From Prolixibacteraceae bacterium (lineage in GTDB: Bacteria > Bacteroidota > Bacteroidia > Bacteroidales > Prolixibacteraceae), in assembly GCA_019459525.1 (NCBI GenBank), contig JAIBEY010000052.1, forward strand, positions 145,114 through 209,113: DNA of 64,000 bases, in the 5' to 3' direction. The notes below the pieces were generated by a model. It was not told where the DNA came from and did not search any database. It worked only from the letters and a program-made list of their open reading frames with translations. The position numbers and the translations under genes are program-made. Positions 41,770 to 50,121 of this stretch are shown here, one piece after another. Each line of letters begins with the position of its first letter. The stretch's first letter is position 1.

Positions 41770-43092
41770 TTATTTTGTTTTAATCACTTCAAATTCAACT
41801 CTGCGGTTTAAAGCACGACCTTCAGGAGTATCATTTGTAGCAGCAGGAGTAGTTTCACCTAAACCTTTCTGTGAGGCAATACGGTTCTTTTTAACTTTGC
41901 TTGAAGTTATTGCCTTTACAACTGCGTTGGCTCTGATTTTAGACAAATTCATGTTGTAATTATCTTCGCCCTGACTGTCAGCATGACCCGTAATGTTAAC
42001 TTTGTAATCTTCGTTTTCTTTCAACAAGTTAACTAATTTGTCAACTTTTACTTTTTCGTCAGCAGTAAAGGTGGTTTTGTTTGAGTCAAAATAAACTGGC
42101 TCAACTTTCATTTTCTGAGCTTCCAGTTCTTCAGCAGTCAATTCTTTTTTCGGGCACCCTTTGTTTTCTTTTAATCCGGCAACGGTAGGACACTCATCTT
42201 CTTCATCCACCACACCATCCTTATCAGTATCAAGCGGACAACCAGTTGCATCTACTTTATACCCCTTTTTAGTACCAGGGCATTTGTCGTTAGCATCAGT
42301 AACACCGTCACCATCAGCATCCGGACAACCTTTGAGGCTTGCAACACCGGCAACTTCAGGACAAGCATCATCCTTATCGGCAATACCGTCTTTATCGGTA
42401 TCAGGACATCCTTTTAAAGAGGTTAAGCCAGCAACAGTAGGGCAATCGTCAATATAATCTGCAACGCCATCGCCATCGGAATCAATCGGACAACCATTTT
42501 CGTCAACAGCAACACCGGTCGGTGTATTGGGACACTTATCCTTTTTATCAGATACGCCATCCATGTCGGAATCTGCTGTTTTCCCGAAATCATATTCAAT
42601 GCCTAAAGTGGCTTTCCAAAAATTATCACGAACAGTTTTACTGGCAACTGTAGTTTCAATGCCATTAATATAACCAGCATCCAGATACAATGCCGTATTC
42701 GGGTTAAAATAATATTTACCTCCTAAACCCAAATCAAAATTCAGACCTGTTTCTGAATTGTCAGCAAGAAAACCCGGTCCGGCAAAAAGATAAGGACGGA
42801 ACTTTTTACTCTCATCTGTAAGTTTATATCTCAGATTCAAGAAAGCATTAGCTAAATCCAGGTTACTGTTAAGTTTAGAGTTAAAAACGCCGAGATCGCC
42901 CTTTAGCATTAAATCCAGTTTTGGACTAAGATACCGACTTAAATACAACTCCGGCATTAATCCTAAACCGCCATCGTTTAGAGAACCGTAACCACCAACG
43001 CCAGCAGCTATTCCCCATTTTTTATCAACCGTTTGGGCATTTACTGTTAAAGCAAATGCCACGATTAAAGAAAGTAAAAGTACTTTTTTCAT
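41770..43092 (-). CDS. OmpA-family outer-membrane protein with thrombospondin type-3 repeats
   Basis: A 440-residue protein in four parts: a signal peptide (to about residue 19, VNAQT), an N-terminal beta-barrel (to about 175), five or so calcium-binding thrombospondin type-3 repeats (DSDMDGVSDKKDKCPNTPTG, then DSDGDGVADYIDDCPTVAGL and further DxDxDG units) and a C-terminal OmpA peptidoglycan-binding domain (NITGHADSQGEDNYNMNLSKIRANAV). This is a common abundant Bacteroidetes surface protein tying the outer membrane to peptidoglycan. It is monocistronic, with a 206-base upstream region. Confidence 0.93.
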   Translation of the reverse strand: MKKVLLLSLIVAFALTVNAQTVDKKWGIAAGVGGYGSLNDGGLGLMPELYLSRYLSPKLDLMLKGDLGVFNSKLNSNLDLANAFLNLRYKLTDESKKFRPYLFAGPGFLADNSETGLNFDLGLGGKYYFNPNTALYLDAGYINGIETTVASKTVRDNFWKATLGIEYDFGKTADSDMDGVSDKKDKCPNTPTGVAVDENGCPIDSDGDGVADYIDDCPTVAGLTSLKGCPDTDKDGIADKDDACPEVAGVASLKGCPDADGDGVTDANDKCPGTKKGYKVDATGCPLDTDKDGVVDEEDECPTVAGLKENKGCPKKELTAEELEAQKMKVEPVYFDSNKTTFTADEKVKVDKLVNLLKENEDYKVNITGHADSQGEDNYNMNLSKIRANAVVKAITSSKVKKNRIASQKGLGETTPAATNDTPEGRALNRRVEFEVIKTK

Positions 43093-43298
43093 GATTATTC
43101 GTTTTTGGTTTCCTAAAGATAATAATTTTTACTTATTGTTTTAAATTTATGATTAAACAACTACAATTAGATATTGTTGATTTAGCGTTCGACTTATAAA
43201 GGATTTTTTAATCTTTACGCAAAGTTAATGCGATTCCAAACGCTCAGCTTATTTAACAAGCTTAAAGTTACAAAATGTTTGATAAAAATCACAATTAA

Positions 43299-43838
43299 TT
43301 GTACGCAATTATTGACATAGAAACAACAGGGCAGGCTGCATCGACTGGTAAAATTACCGAAATTGCCATTTTCGTGCACGACGGGTTTCAGATTATTGAC
43401 TCGTTTTCAAGCTTAATAAATCCGGAATGTTATATTCCGGGATTTATTACCAGCTTAACCGGAATTGATAACGAAATGGTAAGAAATTCACCCAAATTTT
43501 ATGAGGTTGCCCGCCGGATTGTTGAAATGACTCAGGATAAATTTTTTGTCGCTCACAATGTTAGTTTCGACTATAAATTTATTCAGGAAGAATTCAAACG
43601 ATTGGGGTATGATTACCAGCGAAAAACGATGTGTACGGTTCGGATGGGCAGGAAATTTTTGCCAGGGCATCAATCGTATTCGTTGGGAAAGTTATGTGAT
43701 GAACTTGGAATATTCATCAATGGGCGACATCGTGCCGCTGGCGACGCGTTAGCTACAGTAAAACTTTTTGAAATTATTCTTGCCCGGAAAGCCGAAAAAG
43801 AAACGAAACAACCACCCGGACAACTACGATTGTTTTAA
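43299..43838 (+). CDS. DnaQ-type 3'-5' exonuclease domain protein (TTG start)
   Basis: A 179-residue DEDDh exonuclease. The first motif is MYAIIDIETTG with Asp6 and Glu8, the second AHNVSFDYKFI and the last HRAAGDALATVKLF. The only start consistent with the motif is TTG at 43299, because an in-frame stop TAA lies directly before it. It is short compared with Bacteroidetes relatives that carry an added GIY-YIG domain, so this is an exonuclease-only form. It may trim DNA ends in repair. Confidence 0.85.
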   Translation: MYAIIDIETTGQAASTGKITEIAIFVHDGFQIIDSFSSLINPECYIPGFITSLTGIDNEMVRNSPKFYEVARRIVEMTQDKFFVAHNVSFDYKFIQEEFKRLGYDYQRKTMCTVRMGRKFLPGHQSYSLGKLCDELGIFINGRHRAAGDALATVKLFEIILARKAEKETKQPPGQLRLF

Positions 43839-43840
43839 AT

Positions 43841-43872
43841 AAAAAAACCGCATGTTTGAATGCGGTTTTTTA
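43841..43872. terminator. Bidirectional terminator between exonuclease gene and DUF5606 gene
   Basis: AAAAAACCGCAT, 6-base loop, ATGCGGTTTTTT; usable from both strands by the convergent genes. Confidence 0.92.
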
Positions 43873-43873
43873 T

Positions 43874-44284
43874 TTATTCTTCAGTTTCTTTTTCTTCGTT
43901 TTTTTCCTCTTCAGTTTCTACCAGCAGGTCTTTTTCGTTGAGTAACTGGTACCATTGAAAAATCTTCTTCATATCAGAAACATACACCCGATCTTTATCA
44001 TATTCAGGCAAAACCTCTTCAAAAAAGGCCTTTATTTCAGCATTCGAAGCTTTAGCTGAAATCACTTTCCCATTCTCCTGAATACGTTTAAACAAATCCT
44101 TTAGTTGAATTTCAGCAGTCTCGGTAAAAACTGAGATATCCGATAATGCACTGATTTTTGATGTTGAATAGGCTGGAATGCGTTTACCTGTAAGCAATGA
44201 TTCAACAATAATGCTATTTTTTGCTTCGGTCACCATTTTAAATAATCCGGGCTGACCACTAATTGCTAATATTCCTTTTAACAT
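43874..44284 (-). CDS. DUF5606 domain protein
   Basis: A 136-residue soluble protein of the Bacteroidetes-specific DUF5606 family: the conserved opening MLKGILAISGQPGLFKMV and the block TKRIPAYSTSKISALSDISV-like (residues about 34-55) are present. The end is highly acidic (EEEKNEEKETEE). The function is unknown; the family is widely conserved in the phylum and often near housekeeping genes. Confidence 0.85.
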   Translation of the reverse strand: MLKGILAISGQPGLFKMVTEAKNSIIVESLLTGKRIPAYSTSKISALSDISVFTETAEIQLKDLFKRIQENGKVISAKASNAEIKAFFEEVLPEYDKDRVYVSDMKKIFQWYQLLNEKDLLVETEEEKNEEKETEE

Positions 44285-44361
44285 ACGTTCTAATTTTTTT
44301 CGGTGGGCGAAGATAATATTTTCCCTGAAGTAAAAAAACGACTAAACCCGAAAGACCGAAT

Positions 44362-46401
44362 TTACCTGAACCTGATTTGGTGACTAATTCCAATGCTGAT
44401 CCATCGGCCTGGCTGCTGCAAAGTCCCCAGATCAAAATAGGTGGTGTCGAAAAGATTGGCTGCCGTAGCATAAATTTCGGTTGATTGAGTTTTCCAGACC
44501 ACACGGGCATTGACCAACCAGAACGGATCATAGGCTTCCGTTTTTGTACGCATCCCATTTCGGTCCTGATAACTAACTCTCCATGAGCCGGTCACATTCT
44601 TCCAGATTCTGTGATTAACTTCAACATCTAATTTGTGCTTTAAATTATCAAGTACATAATTCGAGAAGAAATTATTGCCTCCCTTATCCAGATTCACGTA
44701 GGCGTAATTAACACCCAGCTTGGTCAGGAAAATCCTGGTATTCCATATTTTTTCAGGAAAAATATTCCCACTGAATTCGATCCCGGTGGTGTTGATTCTG
44801 GTCAGGTTTTTAGTTTGCCACTTATCGGTTTCATTTTCTCGCACCCAGTCAATCAGATCTTTCCCTTTTCGATAATAAACTCCTGCGTGACCAGTAAACC
44901 CTTTTAGGTTAAGTTTCAATCCGCCTTCGTAATTAACAGATTTCTCCGGTTTCAGGTCAGGGTTACCCAGATTGGTCGCTCCGCTATAAAACAAATCGGT
45001 AAATGTTGGCATCCGAAGGCTGGAACTAGCCGACGCATATATTTTTAATTGTTCTGAAATTGCATACGAAGCATCAATTCCAGGGTAAATATTCCATCCA
45101 AAACCAAGATCAGAAATCCAGTTGGTCATAGCTCCCCCGGAAAACGTAAACCGCTCCAGATAAACCGAGTGTTCAGCAAAATAGGAAATGATGGTTCGCG
45201 AATATGACTTGGTAAAAAACTGACCCGATTCACCTGGAACAGCAATTGGGGTAGTTAAAATCTCACCCAGTACATTACTCCATACATTTTCAGTCCTGAT
45301 TTCGGCGCCAAAAGCGGTTTTGCCCAAACGCGATGAAAACCAGGCATTCAGGTTGCTTCCGAATACATCAGTCAAATGATAATTGTGCCCTTTATAAAAA
45401 GCAGGCCATGTTGATGGTTCACTCCTGAAAAGCTCGAACCGGTCCTGATGACGACGCCAATAAACAGAAGGAGTCAGGTGGATTTTGGTACCCGATTCAA
45501 ATTTCACCGATGCGAAAGTTGTCTTAGTCGCCTCAAATTGGTTGGGATAAGCTGCTGAATAAAACCCATTAGCCCCAAATGCTTTATTGGTCCTACCCAC
45601 CTGAAAATCGAGTTTCCCAGGCTTGGTGTTCAGTGATGTTTGGTAGAAAGCATTCCAGGTCTTAAAGTCGGTATTGTCAATATAACCGTCAGACGACATA
45701 CGATTAAACGCAGCAAACTGGGTCCAGGCACCGGAACTCAGGTTGCCCGAAACATTCAGATCAGCCAATTGATGCTGACCAGCCGACACATCGAATTTCA
45801 AACTGGAATTTCCCTCCGAACTGGTAATTATATTAATAGCACCCGAAAATGCGTTGGGGCCAAATACCCTGGCAGCAGGGCCTTCGAGAATCTCAATACG
45901 CTGGATGTTTTTAAAACTGACCGGAAGGTTGAGGGCATGGTGCCCGGTCTGGGGATCGGAGATGTTGATGCCATTAAGTAGGATGAGCGTTTGATCGAAA
46001 GATCCGCCCCTGACCGAGATATCGGCCTGAACGCCATGAACACCGCGCTGGCGGACATCAATACTCAGCGCGTATTCCAATAGTTCCTGAATACTTTGGA
46101 CGGGAGCCGCCTCAATTTCTTCTCTGCTGATCACGGAGACAATCCGTGCCACCTGCGAGAACGCAACAGGTGCTCTTTGGGCGCTGACCTCAACTTCGTC
46201 AAGATCATACTCCATGTTTACTTTGGTACTGTCGGTTTGGGCAAACACAAATTCAGGCTCTGCAACGGTAGTATAAACAGTCAGCAGTACACCGATACGA
46301 ACCGGCTTTTTTATGGCACTGAATAATGAATATGCTTTTCCACCCCAACGTTTGAAAGTAAACATTTCAGCCCGATTACTAAATCCGGATGTTTGTTTCA
46401 T
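44362..46401 (-). CDS. TonB-dependent outer-membrane receptor
   Basis: A 679-residue receptor with a plug domain (DEVEVSAQRAPVAFSQVARI, then IQELLEYALSIDVRQRG and GGSFDQTLILLNGINI) and a beta-barrel ending in aromatic ISIGISHQIRFR. BtuB-like size. The apparent leader is long (about 55 residues); a second Met at residue 13 (MFTFKRWGGK) may be the true start. No SusD partner, no cobalamin riboswitch and no transport genes are adjacent, so the substrate (siderophore, cobalamin or other) is open. It is monocistronic. Confidence 0.9.
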   Translation of the reverse strand: MKQTSGFSNRAEMFTFKRWGGKAYSLFSAIKKPVRIGVLLTVYTTVAEPEFVFAQTDSTKVNMEYDLDEVEVSAQRAPVAFSQVARIVSVISREEIEAAPVQSIQELLEYALSIDVRQRGVHGVQADISVRGGSFDQTLILLNGINISDPQTGHHALNLPVSFKNIQRIEILEGPAARVFGPNAFSGAINIITSSEGNSSLKFDVSAGQHQLADLNVSGNLSSGAWTQFAAFNRMSSDGYIDNTDFKTWNAFYQTSLNTKPGKLDFQVGRTNKAFGANGFYSAAYPNQFEATKTTFASVKFESGTKIHLTPSVYWRRHQDRFELFRSEPSTWPAFYKGHNYHLTDVFGSNLNAWFSSRLGKTAFGAEIRTENVWSNVLGEILTTPIAVPGESGQFFTKSYSRTIISYFAEHSVYLERFTFSGGAMTNWISDLGFGWNIYPGIDASYAISEQLKIYASASSSLRMPTFTDLFYSGATNLGNPDLKPEKSVNYEGGLKLNLKGFTGHAGVYYRKGKDLIDWVRENETDKWQTKNLTRINTTGIEFSGNIFPEKIWNTRIFLTKLGVNYAYVNLDKGGNNFFSNYVLDNLKHKLDVEVNHRIWKNVTGSWRVSYQDRNGMRTKTEAYDPFWLVNARVVWKTQSTEIYATAANLFDTTYFDLGTLQQPGRWISIGISHQIRFR

Positions 46402-46679
46402 TTCAATTAATTAGTGAAAAATTTGAGGCGGCTAAAGTAGTAATTATTTGGGAACCCGATTTAAACCTGTTTATTCATAATGTACGAAAATTACTTCTCA
46501 TTTCCAATTCAAATCGTCACAGAAATATTTGTTTAAGAACATCATACATTCAACAAACATAGTTATGTAAACACTCGTACAACAAAAACTTTCTGTCGCA
46601 TATAAATTTTCTTTATATGCAATAAAGAATATTGAAGAATAAAAGACTCAAAAATCCTTTATTTGAAATTTTGATTGCA
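46402..46679. other. Divergent intergenic region between TonB receptor and sigma gene
   Basis: About 280 A/T-rich bases without a supported gene. The frame upstream of the sigma gene start (46632-46718) would place its start upstream of a good -7 element, so I regard it as non-coding. The receptor's promoter must lie here; no riboswitch hallmarks were seen. Confidence 0.6.
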
Positions 46680-46687
46680 TATATTTG
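46680..46687 (+). promoter_or_regulatory. Putative -7 element of the orphan sigma gene
   Basis: TATATTTG, an exact TAnnTTTG match, 31 bases before ATG 46719. It supports that start over the upstream TTG. Confidence 0.5.
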
Positions 46688-46718
46688 TATCAACATTAAC
46701 AATCAAAAAACGAACGCC

Positions 46719-47222
46719 ATGACACAGCTTCAATTTAACACCGCTCTATTAGGCCTGCAAGACAAGTTGTTGTACTATGCACTAAGTCTTACATCTGATC
46801 AGGAAAAGGCACAGGATTTACTCCAGGAAACTTTTCTGAAAGCGCTAACATATCGTGATAAGTTTACTCAAAATACCAATTTCAAAGCATGGATTTACAC
46901 CATCATGAAAAATACATTTATTAATAACTACCGCCGGAATGTGAAAGCAAAAAACACTTTCGACGGAGCCAACAACGATTTCCATCTGAAATTCCAGAAC
47001 GACAAAAGTTATCCATCACCAGAATCGGTCTATAGTTCAAAAGAAATCATCAAATCCATTAACGCATTGGAAGATGAATATAAAGTTCCGTTCAATATGT
47101 TTCTTGATGGATTTAAATACAAAGAAATAGCAGAACAACTGGAGTTGCCGCTTGGCACAGTTAAAAGCCGGATTTTCTTTACCAGAAAAAAACTCGAAAA
47201 AACGTTGAAAGACTACGCTTCA
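46719..47222 (+). CDS. ECF-type RNA polymerase sigma factor (no adjacent anti-sigma gene)
   Basis: A 168-residue sigma factor with regions 2 (TSDQEKAQDLLQETFLKALTYRDKF, then FKAWIYTIMKNTFINNYRR) and 4 (EDEYKVPFNMFLDGFKYKEIAEQLELPLGTVKSRIFFTRKKLEKTL). ATG 46719 is chosen because the region-2 start and a -7 element agree; the frame is open 29 codons upstream. No anti-sigma gene follows: the next gene is a DJ-1 protein on the far side of a terminator. It belongs to the short constitutive-type ECF group often found in Bacteroidetes. Confidence 0.88.
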
Positions 47223-47265
47223 TAATACGAATTTATTTTGTTCAGATTTAAGTTGATTTTACGGG

Positions 47266-47300
47266 TAAAAATGATTCACAAATTGTGAATCATTTTTTTT
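47266..47300 (+). terminator. Terminator after the orphan sigma gene
   Basis: AAAAATGATTCA and TGAATCATTTTT around a short loop with an eight-T run, 43 bases after the stop. Confidence 0.92.
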
Positions 47301-47314
47301 GCCCGCCAATGACT

Positions 47315-47322
47315 TATCTTTG
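47315..47322 (+). promoter_or_regulatory. Putative -7 element of the DJ-1 gene
   Basis: TATCTTTG fits TAnnTTTG, 18 bases before ATG 47341. Confidence 0.45.
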
Positions 47323-47340
47323 AAATAAAAAAACTGAACC

Positions 47341-47892
47341 ATGAAAAGAAAGATTGCAGTTCATTTAGCCGACGGCTTTGAAGAAATTGAAGCGGTCAGT
47401 ATTATCGATGTTTTGCGCAGGGCCGATTTAGATGTCCGTGTAGTTTCAGTTACCGGTCAGCTTGCTGTCACAGGTGCCCACCAACTTCAGGTTATTGCGG
47501 ATATGTTATTTGAGCAGGTGGATTACAACACGATTTACATGATTGTTCTGCCTGGAGGAATGCCAGGAGCATCGAACCTGGATGCACATTCAGGACTAAA
47601 GAAACAAATCAAACAGTTTAATGCTGCCAACAAAGAACTTGCAGCTATTTGTGCAGCGCCATTGGTTTTTGGTAATTTAGGAATTCTGGAAGGCAAGCCA
47701 GCAGTTTGTTATCCGGGATTCGAAAAATTCCTGAAAGGGGCCGATGTGCTTATGCTTCCGGTTGTTGAATCAGGAAACATCATCACAGGCCGGGGAATTG
47801 GAGCTGCAATAACGTTTGCGTTGAAGATTGTTGAGAAAGCCGTTTCAGCAGAAAAAGCACAATTACTTGCCCGCCAAATGCTTGTGGAATAA
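47341..47892 (+). CDS. DJ-1/PfpI family protein (ThiJ/YajL-like)
   Basis: A 183-residue DJ-1 superfamily protein. The nucleophilic-elbow cysteine is Cys104 in ELAAICAAPLVFG, and the acidic partner sits in DGFEEIEAVS (Glu14-Glu15). Length and motifs match the YajL/DJ-1 group, which protects against carbonyl stress and oxidative damage. It faces the histidine kinase gene convergently, with only six bases between the stops. Confidence 0.9.
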   Translation: MKRKIAVHLADGFEEIEAVSIIDVLRRADLDVRVVSVTGQLAVTGAHQLQVIADMLFEQVDYNTIYMIVLPGGMPGASNLDAHSGLKKQIKQFNAANKELAAICAAPLVFGNLGILEGKPAVCYPGFEKFLKGADVLMLPVVESGNIITGRGIGAAITFALKIVEKAVSAEKAQLLARQMLVE

Positions 47893-47898
47893 ACTCCC

Positions 47899-49920
47899 TT
47901 ACGCCAAAGCTCTGGAAGGGATAGTGATGGAGAACGAACTTCCTTCGCCTAAATTACTTTTTACCCGAATAGCACCTTGATTCTTTTCGACAAATTCCTT
48001 GCAAAGAATAAGGCCAAGCCCGGAACCATCTTCATTGTTGGTTCCTTTCCGTTTTACTTTTGAATCTATCCGAAATAAATTCTGAAGATCTTCTTCAGCA
48101 ATTCCAACTCCAGTATCTTTTACACTGATTTCAACTTCTTCACCAAGTGAAACAGCAGCAATCTCAATTGTTCCATGTTCAGGAGTGAATTTAATGGCGT
48201 TGTTTATTAAATTTCGCAGCACCGTTTCAATCATTACAGGATCGGCAAATACTTTAATGTCTTCCCTGTAACTGTATATGAGTTTGATCTTCTTCTGCTC
48301 GGCCAGTGCGTGCAAAACACTTACCGAACTTTCCAGAACCCTTTTAAATTCAACTTCAAGCGGTGTAAACTTAAGCCGCCCGGTTTGAGACCTCGACCAT
48401 TCCAACAGATTTTGCAATAGCCTGAAAATACTATTTGTAGATTGATTAATATCTACAGCAAACCGTTTTCGTTCCTCCTCGGTAAACTTATCGTAATCCT
48501 TACTAAGCAAATACGAATAGCCCATGACGTTATGAAACGGATTTTTAAGATCGTGGGCAATGATCGAGAAAAATTTATTCTTAGCAGCATTTAATATTCG
48601 GAGTTCCTGCTCACTTTTTTCAATAATTTGATTTTTCTCTTCCAGCAACTGATTGGATTTGATTTTTTCAAAATATTTCATCAAAACAAAAAACACAAAA
48701 ATAAGAAGCAACGTAGCTGTTATAAATCCAAGCTGTTTGAGCTGTTTGTTCTTGCTCAGTTGTATATCTGTCAATTCCTGTTTGGCATGTAACCGAATAA
48801 TTTCATTTTCTTTTTTTTCGGTTTCATACTGCTTTTCGAGGTTTGCAATTTGCTCGTACTTTTGTTTCTCGAACAAACTGTCGTTGTATTGTGTAAATAA
48901 AATGTGGTGATCCAATGCCTTTTTGTATTCTCCTTTTGTCTGATAAACCTCTGAGAGGGCAAGATGGATTTGTTTTTTCATCAATAATTCCCGATTAAAC
49001 CGGTGAGCCAGTTCGATACTCTTTTTTAAGGACGAAATAGCCTCGTCATACCTGCCTTTTTTAACCAAAACATTTGCAATACCCAAAAGAATGTCAGCCT
49101 CGTAATGCAACCATCCCAACTCCTGAAATTGAGCCCAGGCCATATTGAAATAGGTGATTGCTTTGTCCAGACTATCCGGATAATTGGGAAAAACGTTGGC
49201 GATATTAGTCAAGGAAACGGCATATCGATCCTTTTTTTTCATTTTTTTGAATAGATGGAGCGCTTTATGGTAATTTACCACCGCTGAATCAGGCATTTTC
49301 AATCCGTTATAAGAAATTCCGAGATAATCGTAATTTATGGCCATACTTCCCGAGTCTCCAATGGATTTGTTGATTTTCAACGCCTTTTTATAATAATTGA
49401 TCGCTTCAACAGAATTATTCATTTCGTCGTGTACCAACCCTATATTCGCCAGCAATTCAGCACTATAATCCGGGTCATTTTTGCTCAGCTTTAATCCTTC
49501 GATGTAACTGGCTATAGCCTCTTTGCTTTTCGATATATTAAAATTAGATATTCCGATGTAACTATAACAAGTAGTCATCGAGGTCGTATCATTTATTTGC
49601 CGGTAAAGAGGTATCGCTTGTTCGTAGAGTTTGATCGCTTCGGTAAACTCTCTGGCAGTAAACTGAATTTTAGCTGATTGATAAACGGACTTTGCCTGTT
49701 CAGGCATCTGTTCATTGGCTACAGCCAGGCGATAAGCCTTTTTATTATAAAAGTTACTCAACGCTGAATCCTGAATAGTAATTCTGGAAAGTTGTAAATA
49801 CAGGCTTGTCTTTTGAATATCGTCTGCTTTTTCGCAAAGTTTCAACAAGCTATCTACCTTATTCTGTGCAAAAGCAGCTAAAGAAAATACAAGACCTATA
49901 AAAACGAGTAATGCCCTCAT
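47899..49920 (-). CDS. TPR-containing sensor histidine kinase, paralog A
   Basis: A 673-residue kinase. Signal peptide (to about residue 18, AFAQ), then a TPR array (residues about 80-360) that must face the periplasm, one membrane helix (about 396-413, LGFITATLLLIFVFFVLM), a coiled-coil linker, HisKA with His456 in FFSIIAHDLKNPFHNV, and HATPase_c (N box NLINNAIKFTPE, G1 VKDTGVGIAEED, G2 GSGLGLILCKEF). No response regulator is adjacent, so the partner is elsewhere. It is next to a paralog with near-identical central sequence. Confidence 0.92.
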   Translation of the reverse strand: MRALLVFIGLVFSLAAFAQNKVDSLLKLCEKADDIQKTSLYLQLSRITIQDSALSNFYNKKAYRLAVANEQMPEQAKSVYQSAKIQFTAREFTEAIKLYEQAIPLYRQINDTTSMTTCYSYIGISNFNISKSKEAIASYIEGLKLSKNDPDYSAELLANIGLVHDEMNNSVEAINYYKKALKINKSIGDSGSMAINYDYLGISYNGLKMPDSAVVNYHKALHLFKKMKKKDRYAVSLTNIANVFPNYPDSLDKAITYFNMAWAQFQELGWLHYEADILLGIANVLVKKGRYDEAISSLKKSIELAHRFNRELLMKKQIHLALSEVYQTKGEYKKALDHHILFTQYNDSLFEKQKYEQIANLEKQYETEKKENEIIRLHAKQELTDIQLSKNKQLKQLGFITATLLLIFVFFVLMKYFEKIKSNQLLEEKNQIIEKSEQELRILNAAKNKFFSIIAHDLKNPFHNVMGYSYLLSKDYDKFTEEERKRFAVDINQSTNSIFRLLQNLLEWSRSQTGRLKFTPLEVEFKRVLESSVSVLHALAEQKKIKLIYSYREDIKVFADPVMIETVLRNLINNAIKFTPEHGTIEIAAVSLGEEVEISVKDTGVGIAEEDLQNLFRIDSKVKRKGTNNEDGSGLGLILCKEFVEKNQGAIRVKSNLGEGSSFSITIPSRALA

Positions 49921-50121
49921 CTAGTTTAGTTTTTCCGGAGGGCGAAAATTAGTTATTTTCCGGAGATTGTAATAGCCCGATTTATCTTTTACAGCAAAGA
50001 AAAACAGCATATAACATTCAGTTTATCAACAACCAAACATTCATACAGCCAACTCAGCATGCCGATGACCAATCAAACATCCTAAATCATACATATGAAA
50101 TTGTTTTCGTGTAACAGCCAA

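Noticed and set aside
46402..46718. Possible cobalamin riboswitch before the TonB receptor
   Set aside because: The hallmark conserved segments are missing, and the region is A/T-rich without the needed long stems.
46632..46718. Extended N-terminus of the orphan sigma factor
   Set aside because: The extension starts at a TTG upstream of a good TATATTTG promoter element and has no sigma homology; ATG 46719 is preferred.
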